This document shows positions 44,980 to 53,991 of a stretch of DNA of 64,000 nucleotides, piece by piece. The DNA comes from Streptomyces sp. NBC_01235 (GTDB taxonomy: Bacteria > Actinomycetota > Actinomycetes > Streptomycetales > Streptomycetaceae): the NCBI RefSeq assembly GCF_035989285.1, contig NZ_CP108513.1, forward strand, positions 1,302,001-1,366,000, read 5' to 3'. The notes beneath the pieces were generated by a model that was given only the letters and a program-made list of their open reading frames with translations, was not told the DNA's origin and searched no databases. Within the stretch, counting starts at the first letter, position 1. Each line of letters begins with the position of its first letter. The position numbers and the translations under genes are program-made.

Positions 44980-46293
44980 TCAGCCGCGTTGCCGGCGGGC
45001 ACGTAGAGCGGCCCAGTGGCGCAGGCGCTCGGTGATCTGGGCTTCGTAGCCGTTGCGGGTGGGCTGGTAGTACGTCTCGCGGTCCATGTCGTCGGGGAAG
45101 TAGTCGTCACCGGAGAAGCCGTCGGCTTTGTCCGGGTCGTACTGGTAGTCCTTGCCGTAGCCGAGGTCTTTCATCAGCCGGGTCGGGGCGTTGAGGATGT
45201 GGGCGGGTGGCATGAGTGAGCCGGTGTGCCGGGCTGATCGGTGTGCGGCGTTGAAGCCGCGGTAGAGGGCGATGGACTTGGGGGCGGTGGCGAGGTAGAC
45301 GACGGCCTGGGCGATCGCCAACTCGCCCTCGGGGGAGCCGAGTCGCTCGTACACGTCCCAGGCGGCGAGGGCCTGTTGGATGGCGTGTGGGTCGGCCATG
45401 GCGATGTCCTCGTTCGCGAAGCGGACCAGGCGGCGGGCTACGAACAGCGGGTCCTCGCCGCCGTCGAGCATGCGGGCGAGCCAGTACAGGGCTGCGTCCG
45501 GGTCGGAGCCGCGCATCGACTTGTGCAGCGCGGAGATCAGGTTGTAGTGGCCCTCCTGCGCCTTGTCGTACAGCGGGGCTCGCTGCTGAATGTGATGGGC
45601 GAGCCCGGCGGCGTCCAGGGTGGTTTCGGTGTCCGGGAGGGCTTGGAGCTGTTCGGCCATGTTGAGGAGGTAGCGGCCGTCGCCGTCCGCCATGGCGATC
45701 AGGGCGCGGCGGGCGTCGTCGTCCAGGGGCAGATGGTGGCCGGTGAGCTGCTCGGCGCGGTCGAGGAGCGTGAACAGTGCGGCTTCGTCGAGGCGTTTGA
45801 GGACGAGGACCTGGGTGCGGGAGAGGAGGGCTCCGTTGAGTTCGAAGCTCGGGTTCTCCGTGGTGGCGCCGATCAGGGTGACGGTGCCGTCCTCGACGTA
45901 GGGCAGGAAGCTGTCCTGCTGGGCACGGTTGAAGCGGTGGATCTCGTCGACGAACAGCAGGGTGCCCTGGCCGATGCCGCGTCGGCTTCGTGCGGTGGCG
46001 AAGACCTTGCGCAGATCGGCCACGCCGGAGAAGGTGGCGGACACCGGTTCGAAGGCCAGGTTGCCGGCGTCCGCGAGGAGCCGGGCGATGGTGGTCTTCC
46101 CGACGCCGGGCGGGCCCCACAGGATGGCGGAGCTGAGGCGCTGCTGGGCGACCATGCGGCCCAGCGGGGCGTCCGGGGCAAGGAGGTGGTCCTGCCCGAC
46201 GACGTCGTCCAGCTGGGTGGGGCGCAGGCGGTCGGCGAGGGGCCGGGAGGGCTCCTCGTCGAAGAGCGGCAGGGTCGCTTCGGTCGGTTCCAT
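44980..46293 (-). CDS. rarA: RarA/MgsA replication-associated recombination protein
   Basis: A 437-residue AAA+ ATPase of the clamp-loader clade acting at stalled forks. Walker A GPPGVGKTT, Walker B LLFVDEIHRF, sensor 1 IGATTENPSF, then lid and tetramerisation helices (ALHKSMRGSDPDAALYWLAR, RRLVRFANEDIAMADP, AHRSARHTGSLMPPAHILNA). Full length. ATG 46293 (MEPTEATLPLF) chosen from family N-termini; frame opens to 46404. A core gene inside the island segment, so the island picture may include trapped chromosomal DNA. Confidence 0.93.
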   Translation of the reverse strand: MEPTEATLPLFDEEPSRPLADRLRPTQLDDVVGQDHLLAPDAPLGRMVAQQRLSSAILWGPPGVGKTTIARLLADAGNLAFEPVSATFSGVADLRKVFATARSRRGIGQGTLLFVDEIHRFNRAQQDSFLPYVEDGTVTLIGATTENPSFELNGALLSRTQVLVLKRLDEAALFTLLDRAEQLTGHHLPLDDDARRALIAMADGDGRYLLNMAEQLQALPDTETTLDAAGLAHHIQQRAPLYDKAQEGHYNLISALHKSMRGSDPDAALYWLARMLDGGEDPLFVARRLVRFANEDIAMADPHAIQQALAAWDVYERLGSPEGELAIAQAVVYLATAPKSIALYRGFNAAHRSARHTGSLMPPAHILNAPTRLMKDLGYGKDYQYDPDKADGFSGDDYFPDDMDRETYYQPTRNGYEAQITERLRHWAALRARRQRG

Positions 46294-46393
46294 TGGTCTC
46301 TCGGGTCGCAGGCGGGCGTGTGCGGACGTGGCGAGCCGTGCACGGGGCACTGACAGGCGTCGGCTCAGCCGATCGTGGGGAAGCTCGCGGCGT

Positions 46394-46762
46394 TCATCGG
46401 GCACCGGGGCGGTCGCGTCGCGGCAGCCGCTCGGCGACCAGGTCGTAGGAATCCTCGACCGCGTCGGTGACCAGTCGCTCGGTGATGCCGGGGCCAGGAC
46501 CGAGCGAGATCCAGTGGCGTTTGTCGAGGTAGCGGCCCGGTGTGATCGAGGCGTAGGTGCGTACTTGCGCGCGGGCGTGTTCGGGTTCGCACTTGACCGT
46601 GATGATCTGTTCGTCCGGGTCGTCGGTGACGATCAGGAAGACCTTGCCCGCGACCTTGTACACGTCGAGGCTGGGGGTGAAGGGGTATCCGTGGCTGACG
46701 TCGGGGAGGGCGAGGGCCGCCTGGCGGGCGGTGTCCTGGAGCCGGTCACCGGCCGCGCTCAC
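46394..46762 (-). CDS. MmcQ/YjbR-family protein (second of pair)
   Basis: A 122-residue double-wing protein: ALPDVSHGYPFTPSLDVYKV, KVFLIVTDDPDEQIITVKCE, YLDKRHWISLGPGPGITERL. MmcQ/YjbR proteins fold like CyaY and some bind DNA. The start overlaps the end of the upstream paralogue by four bases (ATGA), so the two are coupled. Confidence 0.85.
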   Translation of the reverse strand: MSAAGDRLQDTARQAALALPDVSHGYPFTPSLDVYKVAGKVFLIVTDDPDEQIITVKCEPEHARAQVRTYASITPGRYLDKRHWISLGPGPGITERLVTDAVEDSYDLVAERLPRRDRPGAR

Positions 46763-47169
46763 CGGGCCGCCCGTGTGCCGGTGCCGTAGGTGTGCGGGTC
46801 GACGGGCTGCTCGGCCTTAGGCAGGTGGGCGACGACGAGCCGGTAGGAGTCGGTGACGAGCTCCCTGACCAGCTTCTTGTCGACGCCTTCTCCGCTCTCC
46901 AGGGTGATCCAGTGCTTCTTGTTCATGTGGTAGCCGGGGGTGATGTGGCGGTACTGCTCCCGCAGGGCGTGGGCCTCGGCGGGGTCCGCCTTGAGAATCA
47001 CGACGGGACGGCCCGGGACTTCGGTCATCAGCATGAAGACCTTGCCGCGCACCTTGAAGACCTCCCAGTCGTCACCGAAGGGATGCTCGAGCTGGGCTCC
47101 GGGAAGCTCCTCGGCGCAGGCGGCGGCGGTCTTGTGCAGGGTCGTTTCGTTCAAGAACGTTTCCTTCAT
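46759..47169 (-). CDS. MmcQ/YjbR-family protein (first of pair)
   Basis: A 136-residue paralogue: ELPGAQLEHPFGDDWEVFKV, KVFMLMTEVPGRPVVILKAD, YHMNKKHWITLESGEGVDKK. Start ATG 47169 (MKETFLNETTLHKT) from family comparison. It heads a two-gene unit and is divergent from an AraC regulator, 112 bases away. Confidence 0.85.
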   Translation of the reverse strand: MKETFLNETTLHKTAAACAEELPGAQLEHPFGDDWEVFKVRGKVFMLMTEVPGRPVVILKADPAEAHALREQYRHITPGYHMNKKHWITLESGEGVDKKLVRELVTDSYRLVVAHLPKAEQPVDPHTYGTGTRAAR

Positions 47170-47281
47170 CGGGTGAGCTCGGGCTGGGCACCCCATGACG
47201 CGAGTGGCGCGCCGCGCGGCCGTGGCGGCGCCTCCCACTCTCTCCCCGAAACCGACATAAGGCGCAGTAAACTGCGGACAC

Positions 47282-48217
47282 ATGATGGTCGACAAGCGAC
47301 ACCCCGGCCCAAGCGGACGGGCTGAACCGGCCGCGGTTCCGCTGTACGGATTCCAGCCCCCGGTCGGCACTCCGTACGGCCTGGAGGTGAACACCATCGA
47401 GGACTTCTTCGCCCAGCACGACGACTGGCCGTGGAACCCGCCCCGTCCGGTCCGCGCCACCTTCCACTACCTCATCGCCGTCACCGAGGGCGAGCTGCGG
47501 CACGACGTCGACCACGTCACGCGGACCGTCGCCCCCGGCCAGTGGCTGTGGGTGCGTCCCGGACACACGCTGTGCTGGCATCCGCCCGGCTCCGCCCGCG
47601 GCCCGTTCATCCTGTTCGAACCGGACGTGCTGCGGCCCGACATCGCCCGTCTGCTGGCCCCGCTCACCGCGCACGACGCCCCGGCCGTGCTGAGCCCGCA
47701 AGCCGATGACGCCGCCTGGCTCCAGCAGACAGCACTCCAGCTCCTGGACGAACACCGCGCACTCGGACGCCGACCCCTCGACATCCACCACGCGCTGCGC
47801 CGCAGCCTGCTCGAATCGCTGCTGCTGCGCCTGACCAACGTCCCGGGCATCGCCCCCACCGGTGCGGCCACGGCCGGCACGGGCCGCACCGACAGGTACG
47901 GAGGCTTCCTGGACGCCCTCGAACTGCACTTCCGGGAGCTGCACCAAGCCGCGGACTACGCCGAGCTGCTCAACTGCTCGGTGCGCACCCTGAGCCGCGC
48001 CGCCCGGGACGCCACCGGCAAGGGGGTACGTGAACTCATCCATGAGCGGCGCCTCCTGGAAGCCCGGCGCCTGCTGGGAGCTGCCCGGTGGGACGCCCGG
48101 GCTGTGGCCGCCCACCTGGGCTTCACCGACTCCGCGAACTTCGGCCGCTTCTTCCGCGACCGCACCGGTCTCACCCCGGCCGCCTTCGCCGCCCGCGAGG
48201 CGGGGACCGACGCGTGA
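47282..48217 (+). CDS. AraC-family transcriptional regulator
   Basis: A 311-residue activator. N-terminal cupin-like sensing domain (FHYLIAVTEGELRHDVDHVT; PGQWLWVRPGHTLCWHPPGS) and C-terminal double HTH (about 205-305: LLNCSVRTLSRAARDATGKG; HLGFTDSANFGRFFRDRTGL). Divergent from the MmcQ/YjbR pair and a candidate to control it or the reductase group at 48.3-52 kb. Start ATG 47282. Confidence 0.9.
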   Translation: MMVDKRHPGPSGRAEPAAVPLYGFQPPVGTPYGLEVNTIEDFFAQHDDWPWNPPRPVRATFHYLIAVTEGELRHDVDHVTRTVAPGQWLWVRPGHTLCWHPPGSARGPFILFEPDVLRPDIARLLAPLTAHDAPAVLSPQADDAAWLQQTALQLLDEHRALGRRPLDIHHALRRSLLESLLLRLTNVPGIAPTGAATAGTGRTDRYGGFLDALELHFRELHQAADYAELLNCSVRTLSRAARDATGKGVRELIHERRLLEARRLLGAARWDARAVAAHLGFTDSANFGRFFRDRTGLTPAAFAAREAGTDA

Positions 48218-48227
48218 CGCAACGCGG

Positions 48228-48304
48228 CGGAGGTGGCCGCCTTCGCGGTCGGCGTGAACGCCCAGTGGGAGTGCCCGACGTGCCACTCACCGTCAATCAC
48301 CCGA
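48228..48304 (-). pseudogene. SnoaL-like C-terminal relic
   Basis: RVIDGEWHVGHSHWAFTPTA matches RLVDGQWLIVHSNWAFSQTV at the end of the intact SnoaL-like protein at 48881-49309. Only the last strand survives, so a tandem copy was lost. Confidence 0.5.
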
Positions 48305-48712
48305 TCAGCCGGTACGCCTCGCGCCGGCCGTGCGGAGGTCGCGTTCACAGACGGCAAGAACGTTGCCGGAGGGGTCGGTGAACCAGGCGAACCAGGGGCC
48401 GTTGGCGCGGTAGATCCCGTCCGAGTCGATCTGCACGCCCTCATAGTGCTCGAAATCCACGCCGCGTCGGGTGAGGTCCGCGACAGTACTGGGGAGGTCA
48501 GGGACGACGATGTTGAGGATGGTGAATCGTGCCGGTTGGTGGTTGCGGGAGGCGTACGCGACGGTGCTCGCACCGCCGGGGAGGCGGATGGTGAGCATTG
48601 CGTCCCGGTCTTCGACGTGCAGTCCGAGTACGTCGTGGTAGAAGGTGCGGGTCGATTCCAGGTCGGTCACGGTGAAGGAGCTGTAGGCGTCGGTTGCGGT
48701 GTCGGTCATCAT
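48305..48712 (-). CDS. VOC/glyoxalase-family protein
   Basis: A 135-residue vicinal-oxygen-chelate protein with two beta-alpha-beta-beta-beta units: SSFTVTDLESTRTFYHDVLG, RFTILNIVVPDLPSTVADLT, FAWFTDPSGNVLAVCE with the C-terminal Glu ligand. It might be a dioxygenase, isomerase or resistance protein. ATG 48712 follows AGGATCCC; the next ATG, 48709, is equally possible. Confidence 0.85.
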   Translation of the reverse strand: MMTDTATDAYSSFTVTDLESTRTFYHDVLGLHVEDRDAMLTIRLPGGASTVAYASRNHQPARFTILNIVVPDLPSTVADLTRRGVDFEHYEGVQIDSDGIYRANGPWFAWFTDPSGNVLAVCERDLRTAGARRTG

Positions 48713-48880
48713 GGGATCCTGACGTTCGGTCATTCGGGTGCGCTGGTGTCGCGGGGCGTGTCTCGGAGCTGATCGGTGCGGCTGGGACGACCACTGGCCG
48801 GATGCCGGCGGCACAGGCGGGGCCCCGCTCGCCATGCCGGAGGAACCCAGTCAGGCCGGGGCTCACAGGCTGCGCCGCGG

Positions 48881-49309
48881 TCAGGAGGCGATCCTTTCGG
48901 TCACGGTCTGGGAGAACGCCCAGTTGGAGTGCACGATGAGCCACTGGCCGTCGACGAGCCGGTAGCCGTGCGTGGCGTTCCAGGCGCGCCTCTGCTTCTC
49001 GTTGCCGTCCTCGTCGAGCACGTAGGTCTTCAGGTTGTAAGCCAGGACGGCGAAGTCGCCGCTGTCGCCGACGTGGACCGTCGGGTTGAGGTACTCGCTG
49101 CGCACGATGTGCGGGTTGGAGTAGATGGACGACAGCCACGCGACGGTCTTCTCTTTGCCGACGACGATGTTCTCGAGGATCGGGTCGAAGTAGCTCACCT
49201 CGTCCGCGAAGCCGTCCATGTAGCCGCCCGGGTCGCCGACGCTGAAGCGTTCGTTGTACGACTTCTCCAGCTCGATGATGGTCTTGCTGACTTCTTCCTT
49301 GTTGACGCC
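48881..49309 (-). CDS. SnoaL/NTF2-like protein
   Basis: A 142-residue NTF2-fold protein: EEVSKTIIELEKSYNERFSV, YMDGFADEVSYFDPILENIV, then FAVLAYNLKTYVLDEDGNEK and GYRLVDGQWLIVHSNWAFSQ. GTG 49309 follows GGAAGG by five bases and is preferred to ATG 49336. More AT-rich codons near the start than neighbours (AAG GAA GAA). Upstream gene is a quinone-reductase-like MDR, 70 bases away on the same strand. Confidence 0.85.
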   Translation of the reverse strand, partial: GVNKEEVSKTIIELEKSYNERFSVGDPGGYMDGFADEVSYFDPILENIVVGKEKTVAWLSSIYSNPHIVRSEYLNPTVHVGDSGDFAVLAYNLKTYVLDEDGNEKQRRAWNATHGYRLVDGQWLIVHSNWAFSQTVTERIAS

Positions 49310-49379
49310 CACGGCGTCCTTCCTTTCTTTGTGCATGCCCCAGCCGGTGCCTGTCGGCGAACCAGGGGATGTGCTTCTT

Positions 49380-50402
49380 TCAGTCGTCCAGGACGACGAC
49401 GTGCTTGCCTGGCGTGGTGCCGGATTCGAGGTCGGCCTGGGCGTCTCGGACTTGTTCCAGGCCGTGGTAGACCTTCGCGACCGGGACGTTGAGGCGTCCG
49501 GCGGCGATGGCCTGGAGCTGGTGGGCGAGGACGTCGGCCGGGAGGTCGCTGGCCTGACCGCCGTAGGAGGTCAGGCGTACCCCGAAGGGGATCATGAACG
49601 GGGTGAAGTCCGGGATGGACCACTGGCCTGCCAGGGCTCCGGTGAAGCAGACGGTGCCGTGCCGGCGGACGGTGCGGAGGGTGTCGGGGAGGACCGAGCA
49701 GCCGACCAGTTCCAGGGCGGCGTCGACGCCGTCTGGGATCAGCTCGCGCACCTGGTCGGCGAGGGTGCCGTTGTCGACGAGGGGATGGTCGACGCCCGCG
49801 GCCCGCAGTTCCCCGGCCCGACTGGGGCTGCGTGTGGTGGAGATGACGGTGGCGCCGAGGTCCTTCGCGATGGTGGCCGCGCTCAGCCCGACCGTGGAGG
49901 TGCCGCCGCGGATCAGCAGCGTCTGCCCGGCCTTGAGGTCCAGGCCGCGGGTCAGGGATCCGTAGGCGGTCTGGAACATCTCGGGCAGCGCGCCGACCAC
50001 GTCCCACGGCAGGCTGGTCTCGAACGGGATGACCTGCCCGGCGGGGACGGTGACGTACTGGGCGTACGCGCCGTCGTACGAGCGGCCCATGCCGCCCATC
50101 ATCGTGGCCACCTGTTGTCCTGGCCGCAGCCTGCTGTCCTCGTCGGCCTCGTCGACCACGCCGACGCCCTCGATGCCGGGAACCCGCGGGTAGGTGACCA
50201 CCGCGTCCGACTCGCCCTTGCGGGTGGTGACCTCGGACTCGTTGACGCCGAACGCCATCACCTGGATCCGCACCCAGCCGGGCTTGCGGACGGGCACCGG
50301 CACATCCTTGATCTCCAGTGCGTCCAGGCCGCCGGGCCGGGTGACGACGACGGCCCGCATCGTCGCCGGTGCGGCGCCGCCGGTTCCTGTCGGTTGGCTC
50401 AT
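49380..50402 (-). CDS. Zinc-less MDR / quinone oxidoreductase-like
   Basis: A 340-residue medium-chain reductase: MRAVVVTRPGGLDALEIKDV, PGIEGVGVVDEADEDSRLRP, cofactor strand TLLIRGGTSTVGLSAATIAK (loop GGTSTVG), and VRLTSYGGQASDLPADVLAH. No structural or catalytic zinc cysteines, so it is of the NADPH:quinone reductase type. Start ATG 50402 has AAGGAGCTCGGC upstream. Follows a carboxylesterase and precedes SnoaL and VOC genes on the same strand, suggesting a small detoxification or secondary-metabolite operon. Confidence 0.9.
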   Translation of the reverse strand: MSQPTGTGGAAPATMRAVVVTRPGGLDALEIKDVPVPVRKPGWVRIQVMAFGVNESEVTTRKGESDAVVTYPRVPGIEGVGVVDEADEDSRLRPGQQVATMMGGMGRSYDGAYAQYVTVPAGQVIPFETSLPWDVVGALPEMFQTAYGSLTRGLDLKAGQTLLIRGGTSTVGLSAATIAKDLGATVISTTRSPSRAGELRAAGVDHPLVDNGTLADQVRELIPDGVDAALELVGCSVLPDTLRTVRRHGTVCFTGALAGQWSIPDFTPFMIPFGVRLTSYGGQASDLPADVLAHQLQAIAAGRLNVPVAKVYHGLEQVRDAQADLESGTTPGKHVVVLDD

Positions 50403-50531
50403 GCCGAGCTCCTTGTTCTGTTCGTCCCACAGGAATGTGAAAGCGGAGCCAGGGCCCCAGGCACAGGTGCCCGGGTGATCAGTCAGTGGTGACCCTGCGC
50501 CGTTCTGCATCTCGGTTTCGCGCGGTGACCG

Positions 50532-51968
50532 TCAGGGGCGGTCGATGCCCTCCCACAGGTCGAGGGCCTGCTGGTAGTGGGCGGTGGCCTCGAAGGGCGG
50601 GTTGCCGACGCTTCCCGAGATGGGGCGGTCCGTGACAGCGGGCCACAGACGGGGCTGCTCACCCGTGGCGAAGTCGAGCACGATGTCGCGGATACGCGTG
50701 TCACGCTCGGCCTGCTCTGCGCTGCGGCCCGGCTGTTCCTGACCGACGAGGGCGTACATCTCGCCGCCGTGCACCGCGGGCGCACCCTCGGCGGGCCCGA
50801 TCATCAGCAGATGGGCGTTGCCGCCCGCGGCGGCGTGCGCCAGAGCGCCACGGGCGGCCGGGAGCGCGAAGAGGTAGTCCGCCATGACCGCGGCGCGGAC
50901 CTCGGCCGGGGTGCGGCCGCCCTGGTCATAGGCATCGACGATCTTCTTGGCGCGGGAGCGGGAAATACGCCACCCCGCGACCTCGTCGACGACGCGGTCG
51001 ACGGTGTGCGGGTCGAACCGGTCGAGGTCGTTCGCCACCCACCACCCCATGTCGTCACTCGCCATGCTCAGCAGCACGTCGACATCGCGGTGCGCGCCCG
51101 AGGCGAGGACGTCCATGGGATGGGCGTGCACCACCGCGCCGGGCTGCCCGATGTCCAGGACGACGCCGGTGGCCTTGTTGTCCACCCCGCCGCGGACTCC
51201 GAGGTCCGTCGGGGCGACCTTGCGCAGGGCGTCCCTCAGGGAGACCGCGTCGAGGTCGAGCAGCTTCTCCGGGTTGTCCGCTACGCCGAGTTCGGTGACG
51301 AACCGGTGCGCGAGCTCCTCGGCCCACCAGGCCGGGACGCTGCGGGCGGGCCCGCCGGAGAACCCGGCCAGGCGCCGGTACAGGCCGTCGGCGGAGGAGG
51401 CCCCGAGCAGCCCGAAGGTGGTATAGGCGCCGGCGCTGTGGCCGTAGACGGTGACCTGGTCGGGATCGCCGCCGAAGTGGGCGATGTTCCGCTGGATCCA
51501 GGTGAGCGCGGCGATGACGTCCTGGAGGAAGAGATTGCTGGCCTCAGCCAGGGCGCCGCCGTACTGGGAGAGCGAGAGCGCGCCCAGCGCACCGAGCCGG
51601 TAGTTGACCGACACGCCCACCACGCGCCCCGACGCGGCGAGACCGGCGGCGTTCGAGGTGATCTGTGTGTTCGCGCCGTACTCGAATCCGCCGCCATGGA
51701 CGTACACCGCCACCGGAAGCGCCTTGCCGGCCGGCTGCTCAGGGGCCCACACGTTCAGGTTCAGGCAGTCCTCGCCCACTCCGTTGTCCGCTTCGAGCCA
51801 GTCACCGCTGTCGGGCTGGACAGAGACGACACCCTTGCGGTCATAGGGGCGGCCCGGATCGAAGCCGGCGACCACGGGACGTCGGTACCGCTCGGCGGTG
51901 GCGTACGGGATCCCCCACCAGGACCGCACCCCTGCTGCAGTCGGAGCCTTGGGAGCGGTAGCGGTCAT
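50532..51968 (-). CDS. Type-B carboxylesterase
   Basis: A 478-residue alpha/beta-hydrolase of the carboxylesterase/lipase B family: GIPYATAERYRRP, EDCLNLNVWAPE, oxyanion VYVHGGGFEYG, nucleophile Ser in VYGHSAGAYTTF, then the acid in an MASDDMGWW region. The usual His near GEMYALVG (HGGEMYAL) also appears. No signal peptide. Start ATG 51968 has GGAAGGACATGCC upstream; the frame runs to 52055. First gene of the minus-strand group. Confidence 0.9.
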   Translation of the reverse strand: MTATAPKAPTAAGVRSWWGIPYATAERYRRPVVAGFDPGRPYDRKGVVSVQPDSGDWLEADNGVGEDCLNLNVWAPEQPAGKALPVAVYVHGGGFEYGANTQITSNAAGLAASGRVVGVSVNYRLGALGALSLSQYGGALAEASNLFLQDVIAALTWIQRNIAHFGGDPDQVTVYGHSAGAYTTFGLLGASSADGLYRRLAGFSGGPARSVPAWWAEELAHRFVTELGVADNPEKLLDLDAVSLRDALRKVAPTDLGVRGGVDNKATGVVLDIGQPGAVVHAHPMDVLASGAHRDVDVLLSMASDDMGWWVANDLDRFDPHTVDRVVDEVAGWRISRSRAKKIVDAYDQGGRTPAEVRAAVMADYLFALPAARGALAHAAAGGNAHLLMIGPAEGAPAVHGGEMYALVGQEQPGRSAEQAERDTRIRDIVLDFATGEQPRLWPAVTDRPISGSVGNPPFEATAHYQQALDLWEGIDRP

Positions 51969-52084
51969 GGCATGTCCTTCCAGTGCGGTTCGCGCGGTGC
52001 TTCGGCGGCTGGTTGCTCGCGGTGACGTCTCCCATCGTTTCCCGGGATCCGACAAAACGCCCGGCGGGCAGCGGTCACCCGGTG

Positions 52085-52190
52085 GTCAGCAGGTGACACT
52101 TCGGCAACAAGATCTCGGTGCAGGCCATGAGCTTCTACTACATGACCGACGGCCGGATCGTCGGCGAACGGGGCCAGCCTGACCTCCCGC
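52085..52190 (+). pseudogene. SnoaL-like ester cyclase tail
   Basis: HFGNKISVQAMSFYYMTDGR then IVGERGQPDLPQ is the end of an NTF2-like ester-cyclase protein; nothing upstream belongs to it. Confidence 0.4.
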
Positions 52191-52469
52191 AAGAGGTCGG
52201 TCTCTTCTTCTTGATCCGGCGTCTTCGCGCGAACAGCGCCCGCTGCGGTGAGAGCTGTACTCCCTGTCACCGAGACTCGTAGGGGTGCGGTGTTGCGGCT
52301 GCTGAGGCGGTCGAGGGAGATGCGCAGGAGGCGGCGCCCCTGGCCCGGATGGCTGTCGCCGGTCGTCAGGGCGGCCTGGCTCAGGGAGCCACTGAACAGA
52401 CCCAGATCCTCGGCGGTGAGATCGGGGCGCAGCAGGCCGTCGTTCGTCACGAACCTCGCCCGGCTCGCG

Positions 52470-52685
52470 ATCGCGGTCGGCCGACGTCCTACTGTCCAAA
52501 TCCCGCGGTCCCCAGACCCTGGCAGAGACGGTGGCCGAGCTCGGCCAGCGAGCCCGCGCCGCGACACCCGAGGAGGCGGCCCGTGCCGGTGACCGGGTCG
52601 TGGTGAGCATCCCACCGGCTCCCTACCGGGAGCTTTCCCGCCGCCGCACTGTCGGGCAAGGTCGTGCTCGACATCGGAGCGTCCG
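52470..52685 (+). pseudogene. NADP/F420 reductase-like fragment
   Basis: ADVLLSKSRGPQTLAETVAE, ATPEEAARAGDRVVVSIPPA, PYREL, then a shift and PAAALSGKVVLDI. This is the middle of an NADPH-dependent F420 reductase-type Rossmann domain (SNSRGPETL...). Ends missing. Confidence 0.5.
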
Positions 52686-52689
52686 CGAC

Positions 52690-52800
52690 GCGCCGTACGA
52701 CGAACCCGACGACGGCCACGTCGGCCTTGTCGAACCACGTCACGTCGTCGGCGATCACCAGCAGCACGCGCTCGGCGGCCCTGGGCAGCGGACCACGTCT
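52690..52800 (-). pseudogene. LuxR-type (LAL) ATPase fragment
   Basis: AERVLLVIADDVTWFDKADV then AVVGFVVRRVA resembles the Walker B strand of large LuxR-family ATPase regulators (DDxxWxDxxS...). Only this piece remains. Confidence 0.35.
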
Positions 52801-52917
52801 CGCCTCAGCGGTAGGCGTCGCTGCCCCGGGAGAAACGGGATGAGCAGGAAGACCGGCGGCTGTATGTGCGGGAGCCGCCCAGCCCGGCCGCTCCCGCCCC
52901 GCCTGTCGGTCCTCTCT

Positions 52918-53330
52918 GGGCCGTTTCCAGTACGGGCTGTTTTCGCGTCCCAACTCGGACCGCACGCCATTCGGACTGTGTCCGTGCCCCGCCGGCCCGG
53001 CAGGCCCGCCCACTCGAAGGTCCCTGGGCAGCACTTCCGGATCCTCGTGTCCAGCCAGCGTCCAGAATCCGACGTCCAGACGCTCGCACAGCCCACCCAC
53101 GACGCCATCCTCCAGCCATGGGCCGATACGTCTGCGCAGGTCAGAGTGACCTCAACTAACGCTGATGGCAACGGAGTCGAACTCACGAGCAGCGGATTCA
53201 GCCCCGTGGACCAACGCCCTGAATCCGCACCCCAGATGAGACGTTTCCGCAGGTCACAGGGGTGCATGGTGGGGCGGGTGGGACTCCAACCCACGGCCGA
53301 CGGATTATGAGTCCGCTGCTCTGCTCGACG
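52918..53330. repeat. att-like module 5 (tRNA 3' part at 53270-53322)
   Basis: Starts GGGCCGTTTCCAGTACGGGC, with GTGTCCAGCCAGCGTCCAGA near 53048, CGAGCAGCGGATTCAG, TTTCCGCAGGTCACAGG and the tRNA core. Unlike the other four, tRNA identity continues past GTCC into GCTGCTCT (53315-53322), so the whole anticodon stem is present (GCGGA/TCCGT). The T-loop has one change (TTGGAGT). The D-arm is still missing. It is shorter than the others on the right and is the best candidate for the tRNA-proximal island border. Confidence 0.65.
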
Positions 53331-53468
53331 CCGAAAGCGCTCCTTCCAGGCTTCCTGGTCGTCGCGTGCAGCCAGCACGCGCCAAGCCCACGAAGGAAAA
53401 GTTCCCCAGCCCCGTTCCTGCCCCATTCGGTGCGGCCGGACTTTGCCCCTACAGTCCCACCAGGGCAC

Positions 53469-53891
53469 CTACCCGAGGAAGCTCAATCGGACCCGACGGT
53501 CTGTGTTACTGGTGTTCGTGTCCACCAGGCACACCGACTGCCACGTCCCCAGTTCCAGCCTGCCGTCCAGGACCGGCAAGGTCGCGTGGGGTGGGACGAA
53601 GGCCGGGAGGACGTGGTCGCGGCCGTGGCCGGGACTGCCGTGGCGGTGCTGCCAGCGGTCGTCGGCGGGGAGGAGCGTGTGCAGCGCCGCGAGGAGGTCG
53701 TCGTCGCTGCCGGCGCCCGTCTCGATGATGGCGATACCGGCCGTGGCGTGCGGGACGAAGACGTTCAGGAGGCCGTCGCGACCGGCGGCCACCTCGCGAA
53801 GGAACGCCTCGCAGTCCCCGGTGAGGTCGACAACCCTCTCCCGGGAACCGGACGCCACGTGCAGAACTCGGGTGGTGAACGCATCTGACAT
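53469..53891 (-). CDS. YjbQ/UPF0047 family protein
   Basis: A 140-residue protein of the YjbQ family (secondary thiamine-phosphate synthase-like beta fold): VPHATAGIAIIETGAGSDDD, HRHGSPGHGRDHVLPAFVPP with the His cluster, LELGTWQSVCLVDTNTSNTD, ending RLSFLG. Start ATG 53891. A C-terminal relic of a second copy is at 5386-5480. Confidence 0.88.
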   Translation of the reverse strand: MSDAFTTRVLHVASGSRERVVDLTGDCEAFLREVAAGRDGLLNVFVPHATAGIAIIETGAGSDDDLLAALHTLLPADDRWQHRHGSPGHGRDHVLPAFVPPHATLPVLDGRLELGTWQSVCLVDTNTSNTDRRVRLSFLG

Positions 53892-53991
53892 GCCCCCATC
53901 CTGACCCATACGCCGTGTTCCACACATGACCGACCACCCACCCCGTGATATCGGGGGGGTCCGATCCGCGAGACACTCGATGACCGTGGGC

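Noticed and set aside
44980..46293. RarA as recently acquired cargo
   Set aside because: RarA is a core actinobacterial gene with normal codon use; its place in the island is better explained by chromosomal DNA trapped between att scars.
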